From positions 1 to 32,005 of the forward strand of contig JBAJNL010000013.1 of NCBI GenBank assembly GCA_036881885.1: a stretch of DNA of 32,005 bases. The letters run 5' to 3'. The position numbers were made by a program, and so were the translations under genes. The stretch is from JBAJNL01 sp036881885. GTDB taxonomy: Bacteria; Pseudomonadota; Alphaproteobacteria; Holosporales; Hepatobacteraceae. This document shows, piece by piece, positions 1-7,625 of this stretch. Below the pieces are notes generated by a model. The model was not told where the DNA came from. It saw only the letters and a program-made list of their open reading frames with translations, and searched no databases. How positions within the stretch are numbered: the first letter of the stretch is position 1; each line of letters starts with the position of its first letter.

Positions 1-2
1 GT

Positions 3-761
3 TGGGAGCAACAAAAAAAACCCGACGCCGCACTGCTTGCAACGGTTCTGACACAGCTGGACCAGGGGCTTGTGCGTGTTGCCTCGTGCAGCAATGGCCT
101 GTGGGAAACCCACAGCTGGCTAAAAAAAGCTATCTTGCTGTTTTTTAAATACACACCCTCTCACAGACAAGGGTCTGAAAACTTTCCTTTTTACGACAAG
201 GTGCCTTTAAAAGGTGCCGGCTGGCGTGCCGCCGACTTTGAGCAAGCAGGCTTTCGCATGGCGCCAGGCGCCGTTGTAAGGCGCGGTGCGTATATTGGCA
301 AATCTGTCGTTTTGATGCCCTGCTTTGTCAATATAGGCGCTTATGTTGATGACGGCACAATGGTCGATACCATGGCACGCGTCGGCTCTTGCGCACAGGT
401 AGGCAAAAACTGCCACATCGCCGCAGGTGTGGGTATTGGCGGCGTGCTCGAGCCCCCACAAGCCACGCCCGTTATTATTGAAGACAACTGCTTTATCGGT
501 GCCCAAAGCCAAATTGTTGAAGGGGCCAAAATTGGCGAAGGCTCGGTCATTGGCATGGGCACAATGATTGGCGGCTCAACAAAAGTGATCGATCGCCTTT
601 CGGGCAAAATAAGTTTTGGTGAAATTCCACCCTACTCGGTCGTTGTGCCTGGCAGCTATAGAACGTCAGACACGCTTTCGTTGCGCTGCGCCGTTATTAT
701 TAAAAAAGTCGACGCCACAGCCCGCGCCAAAACAGCCGTCAACGACCTTTTAAGAGACTAA
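3..761 (+). CDS. dapD: 2,3,4,5-tetrahydropyridine-2,6-dicarboxylate N-succinyltransferase, 5' partial
   Basis: DapD transfers succinyl from succinyl-CoA to tetrahydrodipicolinate in the cytoplasmic diaminopimelate/lysine pathway, which also supplies peptidoglycan. The reading frame is open from the first bases of the window, and the residues before the GTG at 72 already fit the DapD N-terminal helical domain, so that GTG is an internal valine and the true start lies upstream. An N-terminal block around WLKKAILLFF is followed by the left-handed beta-helix of hexapeptide repeats, including VNIGAYVDDGTMVDTMARVGS, the IGGVLEP loop, and GEGSVIGMGTMIGGSTKV. The end (SVVVPGSY, then a short helical tail) is complete. 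The stop codon lies 4 bases before dapE, so the two are probably one operon. The family assignment is firm; only the missing start is uncertain. Confidence 0.95.
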   Translation, partial: WEQQKKPDAALLATVLTQLDQGLVRVASCSNGLWETHSWLKKAILLFFKYTPSHRQGSENFPFYDKVPLKGAGWRAADFEQAGFRMAPGAVVRRGAYIGKSVVLMPCFVNIGAYVDDGTMVDTMARVGSCAQVGKNCHIAAGVGIGGVLEPPQATPVIIEDNCFIGAQSQIVEGAKIGEGSVIGMGTMIGGSTKVIDRLSGKISFGEIPPYSVVVPGSYRTSDTLSLRCAVIIKKVDATARAKTAVNDLLRD

Positions 762-765
762 TGCG

Positions 766-2049
766 GTGAGACCCACCGTGCAACACACCCCTCCCAAAAA
801 CAACGCTTTAAACGACGTTGTCAGCCTTACACAAGACCTTGTGCGCTGCAAAAGCATCACGCCTTCGCCCGAGCGCACGTTTGACCTTCTTAAACCACTT
901 TTGGAAACCCTTGGGTTCACCGTTCATCTGCATCAGATCAAAGAAGTCACCAACCTTTTTGCCACACAAACTTTTGACCCGACGCATACACGCGGACCAC
1001 ACTTGTTGTTTCTAGGACACACCGACGTGGTGCCTGCCGACGCCCAAGAGTGGACGCACCCACCCTTTGAGGGAGTGATAAAAGACGGCATTTTGTGGGG
1101 ACGCGGCACCGCCGACATGAAGGGCGCCATTGCCGCCTTTGTATGCGCCACACAGGTTTTTCTTGCACAACGCAAAGCACAACCTTCAGGCTTACAGGGC
1201 ACCTTAAGCCTTTTGCTTACCAGTGATGAAGAAGGTCCCGCCCTTAACGGAACGCGTGCCATGATTCCCTGCCTGCAGCAAAACCACAAAACGCTTTTGC
1301 CCGGTCATACCAACTTTGAGCCAACCCTTTGCCTTGTGGGCGAGCCTTCTTCCAGTGATTTTGTCGGCGATACGCTGAAAATTGGTCGCCGCGGCAGCTT
1401 AACCGGCAGCCTGACTGTTTTAGGAAAAAGTGGTCATAGCGCCTATCCTTCAAACGGCCACAATCCCCTTCCACGCCTTTTAAAAACCCTGTCAGCACTG
1501 CTTAACACACAACACACGCTAGAAAGCGATTTTTGGGAAGGGCAGCTTGATCAGGGCTATAAAGACGACAGCGGCACCCTTTGCTTTGAGCCCACCACGT
1601 TTACGCTAACAGGCCTTGAAAGCCCTTTTATTGCCAGCAACGTCACACCGCCTGAGGCCAAAGCTTTTTTTAGCATTCGCTTTAACCCACATCACACAGG
1701 CCGCAGCCTGCAGCAACGCATTGAAAAAGCCAGCAGCAGTCATGCGGGCAAACACATCCTTGATATCAACATCAATGGTGAACCTTATCTAACCCGCGAC
1801 TTTGCATCTATTCACAAAGTCCAAAAATCTGTGGTAGACAGCCTGCGCGAAAGGGGCACCGAGTGCGTGCCACAACTTAGCACCACAGGCGGTACAAGTG
1901 ACGGACGTTTTATCAGCGCTTTATGCCCTGTGATCGAGCTAGGCCTTTTATCAAAAACGATTCACAAAGCCAACGAGCATGCTGCCTTACAAGACCTCAA
2001 AGCCCTGCAAGCCCATTATACAAAAATCTTGAACGCTTTCTTTGTGTAA
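766..2049 (+). CDS. dapE: Succinyl-diaminopimelate desuccinylase
   Basis: DapE is a di-zinc M20-family hydrolase that removes succinate from N-succinyl-LL-diaminopimelate, two steps after DapD. Visible motifs are GHTDVVP (His85, Asp87), the bridging aspartate in GRGTADMKGA (Asp117) and the catalytic glutamate pair in TSDEEGP (155-156). A GEPSSSD segment, the dimerisation-domain motif GKSGHSAYP and a C-terminal KANEHA supply the remaining metal ligand. At 427 residues it is longer than the usual 375-400. The extra length appears as small insertions, for example after the catalytic glutamates and around residues 230-260. The GTG at 766 is chosen because AAGAG lies 9 bases upstream; a second GTG at 778 is possible. 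It follows dapD by 4 bases. No terminator with a T-run is seen after it. Confidence 0.93.
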   Translation: MRPTVQHTPPKNNALNDVVSLTQDLVRCKSITPSPERTFDLLKPLLETLGFTVHLHQIKEVTNLFATQTFDPTHTRGPHLLFLGHTDVVPADAQEWTHPPFEGVIKDGILWGRGTADMKGAIAAFVCATQVFLAQRKAQPSGLQGTLSLLLTSDEEGPALNGTRAMIPCLQQNHKTLLPGHTNFEPTLCLVGEPSSSDFVGDTLKIGRRGSLTGSLTVLGKSGHSAYPSNGHNPLPRLLKTLSALLNTQHTLESDFWEGQLDQGYKDDSGTLCFEPTTFTLTGLESPFIASNVTPPEAKAFFSIRFNPHHTGRSLQQRIEKASSSHAGKHILDININGEPYLTRDFASIHKVQKSVVDSLRERGTECVPQLSTTGGTSDGRFISALCPVIELGLLSKTIHKANEHAALQDLKALQAHYTKILNAFFV

Positions 2050-2174
2050 ATCACACACCTTACACAGCATTTCTATAAAAAATGTGTAAAAAGGCGCATT
2101 CTTTTGTGGCAAAATAAATGTGATTACAAATCTATACTTCAAAAATGCACGCCAATACTCTTTCAAGTGATAGC

Positions 2175-2210
2175 CTTTGACAAATTTATCCGCCTTGAGA
2201 GTTGTCAAAG
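2175..2210. promoter_or_regulatory. Inverted repeat directly upstream of protein A start
   Basis: CTTTGACA at 2175-2182 and its exact reverse complement TGTCAAAG at 2203-2210 are separated by 20 bases. The right arm ends at the base before the ATG. It could be a DNA operator or an mRNA hairpin at the translation start. The left arm also contains TTTGACA, resembling a -35 box, but it lies too close to the ATG to be a usual promoter for this gene. Confidence 0.45.
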
Positions 2211-4100
2211 ATGATGCAAAAATCTGCTTTACGCACCACACTTCTTTTAGCCTTTTTAAGCATGGCACCGGTGGCTGTGCCAGCCCCTCCAAACAACAAC
2301 TCAACTGAAGAAGCTGCCTGTCAGCTGTTAGTGGCAAATATGAACGCTGAAGATGCTTTGGGCGAAGCTCTTAAGACACAAGAAGCAAATTACAGACAAC
2401 ACAACCCGAACGCCAGACACAACCCCGAAAGCGTCATGGGCCTGCAACAAGTTGTCCGAACTTATTGGCCCACTATTTTTGACCTCTATCAACAATGTTT
2501 TGGCAAACTAGACACATCCAGCCCGGATAATTTGTACACCACATTCCTTGCACAAAGCTTGAAAACAGGACAAGTTGCCCTTGATGAAAAGATTACAATA
2601 GAGGATTTGCAAAAAGGGCTGCAGCGCACCGAACAATATCTCAATAACGATAAAGACCCTACACTCAATTACAATTGCAGCACAGACTACTTAAAACAAA
2701 TGCTAGCTGTCGCGAATGCCCTGCGCGAAAAAAATGAAGAACTATTCCAACAACAGATCAATGAAATCTTAGCCGAATACAGCCGTCAAGGCACAACCGA
2801 TTGCTTAGCCGGCCTTAACGCACGCTTGTTCCAACCGATTGTAGGCGGTATTCAAGCCTATCTTAGAACGGTTCTCGTCTATTATCTCAAAGTCGTGACA
2901 CTGAAAGATCAAATCTTAAAAGCAAATCCGACAATGCGTTTATCGAGCGATGAGCACTTGATCACAGAGAGCGATGAAGGCGCGACCACAGGGGATACAC
3001 AAAACGCGGAGAACGAGTTTTTCATGAACTGCGTGGAGATACAGACACTAGATTTACAGGATAAGTGGCGATACCTTCAAAAGCAATACAATAAAATATT
3101 TGGTCCTTTTAAACAGAACGAAACAAGAAAGCAAAGTGCGTATCAAAAGTTTGAGAAAGACATAGTGCACGTTGAACAATTTACCTCACCAAAAGAAACA
3201 GGAAGGAAAAGTTCGCGTCAAAAGTCTGAGAAAGACTATCAATATTTTTTAAAACAGATGATTAAGATTAATAACGATCTTGAACTCAAAGTGCCTGATA
3301 GCTTCTCAAAGGCTCTCGCAGAATACGAAAACACAACGCAGAATCCGAGCACTGCAAACAAACCATACGACTTAAGCATTTCACTATCACTCAACGCCTT
3401 GCGCTGCATGAAACACCAGCTTAGCAAAACCTTTGGAGGCAACCCTGAAGCGCTCTTAAAGAAGATAACGACCAAAGAAAAGCCAAAAAACACCCCTCTC
3501 ACACCACCACAAACAAGTTCGTTTTCTCATCAGCCGGTCCCAACACCGCAAACCTACACACCTGCTAGCCTGCCGCAAAACGCACCACCAGGAACCCCGC
3601 AAACAGGTCCGTTGCCTCACACACCGCCAAAAACAAAAACAAGAACCATCTTTCTCGCACCAGATGGGCAAAGCCCATCGGCTTTCTTTCAGCCACCAAC
3701 AAAAAGACAAGGGAAAGCAAAACTATTTCACAGAGAACCTGCTACCGTGCCGCCTTTGTACGCACAATCACCAAACAACACACCACAAACTTCATCTATG
3801 CGCACGCAGATGCCAACCCCAACACCGCCACCATTTATGCCGCAAACTCCAACATACTCCCCTTATACACTAAACACGCTTCCTCCGGTATCACGCTTAG
3901 ACAGCGTAGATGGCGTAAATGTTACAACACCACAAATAGGTTCGTTTCCTCATCAGCCGGTCCCAACACAGCAGGCCTACGCACCTATTAGCTGGGGGCA
4001 AAACACATCACCAGCAGCTTCGTCACAAGGTCCCTTTGCCAACACTCTTAAAAGAGCTGCGGATTCTTACCGCCAATTAAAGAAAAACAGCAGTCTATAA
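2211..4100 (+). CDS. Exported protein of unknown function with Pro/Thr/Gln-rich C-terminal half (protein A)
   Basis: I do not recognise a family. The ATG at 2211 (or 2214) gives about 629 residues and a clear Sec signal peptide: a basic start, a hydrophobic core near ALRTTLLLAFLSMAP and a likely cut after VPA. Residues up to about 400 look mainly helical, polar and rich in Lys, Glu and Gln, with scattered cysteines. The remainder is low-complexity and rich in Pro, Thr and Gln, and contains two copies of a 30-residue unit centred on HQPVPT (DNA at 3501-3590 and 3924-4013). The last residues (SYRQLKKNSS) resemble the tail of the next gene, and the terminators also match. No Shine-Dalgarno sequence is visible. 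An 8-bp inverted repeat abuts the start codon. It could be a surface or secreted host-interaction protein, but that is inference. Confidence 0.8.
   Translation: MMQKSALRTTLLLAFLSMAPVAVPAPPNNNSTEEAACQLLVANMNAEDALGEALKTQEANYRQHNPNARHNPESVMGLQQVVRTYWPTIFDLYQQCFGKLDTSSPDNLYTTFLAQSLKTGQVALDEKITIEDLQKGLQRTEQYLNNDKDPTLNYNCSTDYLKQMLAVANALREKNEELFQQQINEILAEYSRQGTTDCLAGLNARLFQPIVGGIQAYLRTVLVYYLKVVTLKDQILKANPTMRLSSDEHLITESDEGATTGDTQNAENEFFMNCVEIQTLDLQDKWRYLQKQYNKIFGPFKQNETRKQSAYQKFEKDIVHVEQFTSPKETGRKSSRQKSEKDYQYFLKQMIKINNDLELKVPDSFSKALAEYENTTQNPSTANKPYDLSISLSLNALRCMKHQLSKTFGGNPEALLKKITTKEKPKNTPLTPPQTSSFSHQPVPTPQTYTPASLPQNAPPGTPQTGPLPHTPPKTKTRTIFLAPDGQSPSAFFQPPTKRQGKAKLFHREPATVPPLYAQSPNNTPQTSSMRTQMPTPTPPPFMPQTPTYSPYTLNTLPPVSRLDSVDGVNVTTPQIGSFPHQPVPTQQAYAPISWGQNTSPAASSQGPFANTLKRAADSYRQLKKNSSL
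3501..3590 (+). repeat. In-frame 90-bp repeat, copy 1 (in protein A)
   Basis: This 90-nt segment aligns without gaps to 3924-4013. I count about 16 differences by eye, so identity is near 82%. The 423-nt offset is a multiple of three, so both copies are read in the same frame and encode the HQPVPT-containing unit of the Pro/Thr/Gln-rich region. Confidence 0.85.
3924..4013 (+). repeat. In-frame 90-bp repeat, copy 2 (in protein A)
   Basis: Partner of the copy at 3501-3590. The shared core includes the run ctcatcagccggtcccaac. Several differences are synonymous or conservative, which fits an older in-frame duplication inside the gene. Confidence 0.85.
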
Positions 4101-4123
4101 GTCAGCAGCCAGCATACACCTTT

Positions 4124-4154
4124 AAAAAGCCTATCCGCATGATAGGCTTTTTTT
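4124..4154 (+). terminator. Rho-independent terminator after protein A
   Basis: A 12-bp perfect stem (4124-4135 with 4141-4152) closes a 5-base loop CGCAT and runs into a T tract. The stem core GCCTATC/GATAGGC and the CGC-start loop recur in the terminator of the next gene at 5400-5432. Confidence 0.92.
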
Positions 4155-4336
4155 ATATGAAGACACCTTGCAACTTTGGCTTCTAGCGATAAAAGCAAAA
4201 ACATCAAAAAAATTTTAACAAAAAAATTTTTTTTTGACTATTTTAATCATTAAAAACAATAGGAAAAATCATATCTTTGATGGTATGTCACTTTTTTTGT
4301 CCAATAAAATCATAAAAATAACAAGGGATACAATCA

Positions 4337-5377
4337 GTGACCACCAGATATACCAAACACTTTTTATTCACCGCCGCACTTCTTTTAGGTGCTGCACAAA
4401 ACATAAGCGCCACTTTTGAAGATGACGCGCTTTCTTCCGAAGAGCGACCCTCTTTTGCAGGAATTTTCCAAGCATTCAAACCCCATGCAGAAAAGATGCG
4501 CAAAAAAGCCACACAGCCGGTTGACGAGACAAACAACAAAGAAAATCTTTTTAATGCAGAAATTGCGGACATCCAACCCCTGCATAACAATGATCTTCTG
4601 GAGACAAATCCATCAGACACATCAAATTTCAGGGCTGCAGCAAAAGATTTCCTCAAACAAAAGGCGTCCAACGGTTTAAAGCACACAACAAACGCTCTTG
4701 GCGCTGCAGGACATTTTGTCACTGACAATGCACCAGCCGCGTGGAATCACACAACAAACGCTCTTGGCGCTGCAGGTAGTACTGTTATGACAGGCGCAAA
4801 AAGTGGATACGCTTACCTCACAAGACCGGTTGAATCTGAAGAAACCGAAGGAAACCTCTTCGCAGCAGAGCAAGATGTAAACTTGTCTTTAAAACCAAAC
4901 CCGCTGCCAGAAGTTGAAGGGCCAACCATGTCTGAAAAAGCTGGTAACTTTTTTCGCTCAGCAAAAGATGCTGTTGTAACAGGCGCACAAAACATGCGTG
5001 CACGTTTAACACAGCCCACACAAATGGAAGAAGCACCCGACAGCAACATCTTTGCCGCCGAGCCAGGGTTTGAAAATGCTGTTTCAAAAGAAAATATTTT
5101 CTCAAGCATCCAAGTACCAGAGGTGCTTTCAACAGTGACTAACCTCTTTTCTACACCGACCAGCACAAACAACCTTTTTGATGTGGACCCGCAAGATCTG
5201 GCCAACCTGTCTTTAGAGGCAGCCCCCTTGCCACAACCGCTTGCGGTAGATCAAAGCACAGACGTAGCACGTGCGCACACAACCACGCAACGTCCAAAAG
5301 CACACACGCACTATCAGTCACATATCAAAAAAAGTACGCTTGCCTACCAGCAATTGCGCAAACAGAGCAGAATATAA
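4337..5377 (+). CDS. Exported protein of unknown function with repeated N-[LI]-F motifs (protein B)
   Basis: No family is recognised. The GTG at 4337 is preceded by CAAGGG with a 9-base gap and gives 346 residues. The N-terminus is a signal peptide (hydrophobic core FLFTAALLLGAA, likely cut after ISA). A short motif recurs along the chain: NLFNAE, NLFAAE, NIFAAE, NIFSS, NLFST and NLFDVD. Two successive HTTNALGAAG units (from residues 116 and 138) come from a 29-bp perfect DNA repeat with a 66-bp period. Later segments VMTGAKSGYAYLTRP and VVTGAQNMRARLTQP are diverged copies of one another. The tail AYQQLRKQS, the 3' untranslated segment and the terminator match those of protein A. The sequence looks largely helical and disordered. 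A secreted or surface role in host contact is possible but unproven. Confidence 0.8.
   Translation: MTTRYTKHFLFTAALLLGAAQNISATFEDDALSSEERPSFAGIFQAFKPHAEKMRKKATQPVDETNNKENLFNAEIADIQPLHNNDLLETNPSDTSNFRAAAKDFLKQKASNGLKHTTNALGAAGHFVTDNAPAAWNHTTNALGAAGSTVMTGAKSGYAYLTRPVESEETEGNLFAAEQDVNLSLKPNPLPEVEGPTMSEKAGNFFRSAKDAVVTGAQNMRARLTQPTQMEEAPDSNIFAAEPGFENAVSKENIFSSIQVPEVLSTVTNLFSTPTSTNNLFDVDPQDLANLSLEAAPLPQPLAVDQSTDVARAHTTTQRPKAHTHYQSHIKKSTLAYQQLRKQSRI
4682..4776 (+). repeat. Tandem 66-bp period repeat in protein B
   Basis: A 29-bp stretch at 4682-4710 is repeated perfectly at 4748-4776, 66 bases (22 codons) later, in frame. Both copies encode HTTNALGAAG. The identity suggests recent duplication or gene conversion. 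Confidence 0.93.
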
Positions 5378-5399
5378 GTCAACAGCCAGCATACAGCTC

Positions 5400-5432
5400 A
5401 AAGGCCTATCCGCGTGATAGGCCTTTTTTTTA
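5400..5432 (+). terminator. Rho-independent terminator after protein B
   Basis: An 11-bp perfect stem (5400-5410 with 5416-5426), loop CGCGT, then a T tract. It is nearly the same as the terminator at 4124-4154, and the segment between stop codon and stem (gtcaacagccagcataca) also matches protein A's with one change. The convergent gene ending at 5442 may use the same hairpin in reverse, but no good T-run follows in that direction. Confidence 0.92.
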
Positions 5433-5441
5433 TTTACAATA

Positions 5442-6947
5442 CTAAAAACACACAGACAGGGTCTGTTTAAAACAGTTATCGCCCCGCTTATCCCACACAT
5501 GCGACGCATAAGGCGCCGGGTTTTGAAGACGATGATAGGCGCACCCCACCCAGGCAAAGGGTTGAAACTGATAACGTAACCCAAGCAAAATACTTGTTTG
5601 CTTAGATTTTTCTAGTGCGTGTGTTGCAGGATAGCCCAAGTAAGCGTGCAGCTTGCTGTCATAACGATCTATTTTTTCAAACGCACCCCACAAAAGCACA
5701 TCTTCAAAAAGTGTGAGGTCACCACCGATGAAAAAGCCTTTTTGCTTAAAGACCCTAAAGCGCGCATCGCCATTATTTTGAGCGCTGCTGTCATCAAGCC
5801 CGCCTTTGTAAAGGGTCAGCTGCCCCCACAAACGCATTTGCGTGAAAATCCAATGGTCAAAACGCCAACCAAAAAGCGCACCCACCGCACCACACGATGA
5901 CACTCTTTTACCATCACCAATAGCATCATCCCATGTGGACCCCTGCTTGGCATCTTTAAAAGACGCAAAAAGAAAACCATTCATCGCCTTGGGCAACAGC
6001 GTGTCATAATAAAAACGCAAGCGCCCTTCAAAGGTAGGCGTGTTGTTCGCCTTCATATTCGGGCTTTGCACGCCGCCCAGATAGTCACCCCCTGCTTTCA
6101 TGGGGTGCCCGCCTGAAAAAACGCCCACACCTGCTTCAAGGCCATGAAAACGATAAAGATAGGTGGCGCCTGTTAAAAGCTCGCGACACAACCACTGTTG
6201 CATGGGTGCAAACTTACCGTCATCCCCCCAAGGCATTTCATTATCTTCGAACCCCGACAAGTTTTTTTGACGGCCAAGGCGCAAATAGTGCTGTTTTGTT
6301 TGATAACCAGCATAGGCCTCTACAAGCGGAATAGAACCCAGATCATAAAGGCGGCTGCCTAGGTTTTTATACCAGTCGCGATACAGCGTGGCGCCATCAA
6401 TATTGCGCCCTGCGCTGTCTTGACCATAGATTTTCTCTTCTTTCAAATCACGTTTGATGCTGTCGTAAAGGGGTGCAAAATCAATTTTAAACACAAACCC
6501 ATGACCCGGCCGCTGCATCCGGTAAACCCCCTGAGCTGTTAGCACAATTTTAGAAAAGCGAAACAGCTGCCTTTCGCACCCAAAAGATGCATAAAGACCC
6601 TGGTCGTCCCACATGCCCACCTCAGAATCTATACCAAATGATACAACACCACGGTCTGCAAAAGACAACAACAGTCCCGCGGCTTCTAAATCAAAACTAT
6701 CTTTGCGTTTTGACACAACACGGCTTTGCGGCACTGGATCCACAAAACGGTAACGCACAGCTTGCGTTTTGGTCTTTGTTTTTGCTTGCCCCACTTGCAC
6801 GTGCAAGGTTGATGCAGCAGGTGAGACGCGCGCTGCATCAGCCCACAATACCTGATGCAACACACACAACGAAACAAGCACACTGCTGGCAAACAATTTT
6901 CTTAACAAAAAAAAATAAAACAAGAGTCCCTTTTTCTGACACAACAT
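5442..6947 (-). CDS. Putative outer-membrane beta-barrel protein (porin-like)
   Basis: The 501-residue product starts with a long basic, hydrophobic leader ending near VLWADA, consistent with a Sec signal. The rest alternates short amphipathic strands with Gly, Asn and Asp turns, is rich in aromatic residues (such as YLRLGRQ, FEGRLRFYYDTL, GLRYQFQPFAWVG), and ends in a terminal Phe preceded by alternating hydrophobics (TLSVCF), the usual signature for BAM-dependent insertion. The overall pattern resembles porins and alginate-export-type barrels, but I cannot name the substrate. The ATG at 6947 has no Shine-Dalgarno sequence and lies behind a very AT-rich leader. The gene converges on protein B with a 64-base gap. 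Beta-barrel nature is fairly sure; function is unknown. Confidence 0.75.
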   Translation of the reverse strand: MLCQKKGLLFYFFLLRKLFASSVLVSLCVLHQVLWADAARVSPAASTLHVQVGQAKTKTKTQAVRYRFVDPVPQSRVVSKRKDSFDLEAAGLLLSFADRGVVSFGIDSEVGMWDDQGLYASFGCERQLFRFSKIVLTAQGVYRMQRPGHGFVFKIDFAPLYDSIKRDLKEEKIYGQDSAGRNIDGATLYRDWYKNLGSRLYDLGSIPLVEAYAGYQTKQHYLRLGRQKNLSGFEDNEMPWGDDGKFAPMQQWLCRELLTGATYLYRFHGLEAGVGVFSGGHPMKAGGDYLGGVQSPNMKANNTPTFEGRLRFYYDTLLPKAMNGFLFASFKDAKQGSTWDDAIGDGKRVSSCGAVGALFGWRFDHWIFTQMRLWGQLTLYKGGLDDSSAQNNGDARFRVFKQKGFFIGGDLTLFEDVLLWGAFEKIDRYDSKLHAYLGYPATHALEKSKQTSILLGLRYQFQPFAWVGCAYHRLQNPAPYASHVWDKRGDNCFKQTLSVCF

Positions 6948-7281
6948 GTTGATTTGTCAGAAAAATAACAGTTTATATGTTTTTTTCAACCTAAAATAAA
7001 TAATAAAAATTTTTTTTATTTAAATTAAACAAAAAAAAGGCGAGATATTTTTTTACGCCCCTTTGACTGCTTTTTGTGTTATACTGAGGCTGTTGCTTTG
7101 CAACTATGGTGATAAAAGCGCTGTGTAATAGACGGAATGGACCCGGGGGCGGAACCCGGCGCCTCCACCTGAGTCACTTGGTCAAAGTGCTTCAAATGGG
7201 GGCGAATCAGGATCGACATACGTTGAAAGATAGTGTGTTTACCCGTTATGGTACCCTCGTTATCGGGCCAACTTTATAAAT

Positions 7282-7398
7282 GCAAAAAATACTGCATTAG
7301 GTTTGAATGGTTACGACAACAGCAAGATTGCTAGCCCTGCTAACAGCGACAGCAAGATTGTTTCCTTTGCTAACCAACCAGTGTCTGCCGCGGCTTAA
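7282..7398 (+). other. ssrA: tmRNA tag reading frame (38 residues plus stop)
   Basis: From the GCA resume codon the frame reads AKNTALGLNGY, then DNSKIASPAN and SDSKIVSFAN, then QPVSAAA and TAA. The C-terminal AAA fits a ClpXP-type degron. The resume codon follows TATAAAT and lies 11 bases after the predicted first pseudoknot, the usual spacing. The length is well above the 10-16 residues usual in alphaproteobacteria. Confidence 0.82.
7315..7374 (+). repeat. Tandem 30-nt duplication within the tmRNA tag
   Basis: Units 7315-7344 and 7345-7374 are adjacent, in frame and match at 23 of 30 positions by my count, sharing agcaagattg and the terminal taac. They encode DNSKIASPAN and SDSKIVSFAN. Confidence 0.85.
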
Positions 7399-7433
7399 TT
7401 GAGCTTGGCATAATCTGATTCAAATCGCGGCTT

Positions 7434-7464
7434 GGGGGGCGCCGGGCAACAGAAGCCCCCTTTT
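7434..7464 (+). terminator. Probable terminator or 3' pseudoknot stem of ssrA
   Basis: GGGGGC at 7435-7440 and GCCCCC at 7455-7460 form a stem with a 14-base loop, followed by TTTT. It stands where the ssrA transcript should end, but it could instead be part of a tmRNA pseudoknot. Confidence 0.5.
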
Positions 7465-7625
7465 CGCCTCGCCCTTAAAGCGCGCCACAGCCTCTGCGAA
7501 TAAAAACCTTGCACCCAAAGCAATGTCATAACTTGCTGTCAAGGGTCATCTAAACGCACTTAAAAACAACACATTAAACGTTACAAAAGGCACACCGAAG
7601 GGCTTATTAAATCAAACCCGTTTGC

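Larger units (their letters stand above)
7086..7464 (+). ncRNA. ssrA: Transfer-messenger RNA, circularly permuted (two-piece) gene
   Basis: tmRNA rescues stalled ribosomes and tags the unfinished protein for proteolysis. The acceptor half comes first: a T-arm with stem CCGGG/CCCGG (7143-7147, 7155-7159) and 7-base loop GGCGGAA, then acceptor strand CGCCTCC (7160-7166), discriminator A and CC. A 28-base intervening segment follows, with a small hairpin (CACTT/AAGTG). The coding half begins with GGGGGCG (7198-7204), which pairs with the acceptor strand. CATA/GTTG segments near 7217-7225 can pair with CAAC/TATG near 7101-7108 as helix 2. A short pseudoknot (CCCG/CGGG and TGG/CCA, 7242-7270) ends 11 bases before the resume codon GCA at 7282. 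The tag ends at the TAA at 7396-7398. The final A of CCA is not encoded. Outer ends are estimates. Confidence 0.93.

Noticed and set aside
2072..2097. TTACACA/TGTGTAA inverted repeat after dapE as a terminator
   Set aside because: There is no T-run on the plus strand after the stem and the spacer is mostly A and T.
7063..7085. TTGACT and TATACT before ssrA as a promoter
   Set aside because: The boxes are only 11 bases apart, too close for sigma-70. No better pair was found, so no promoter is called.
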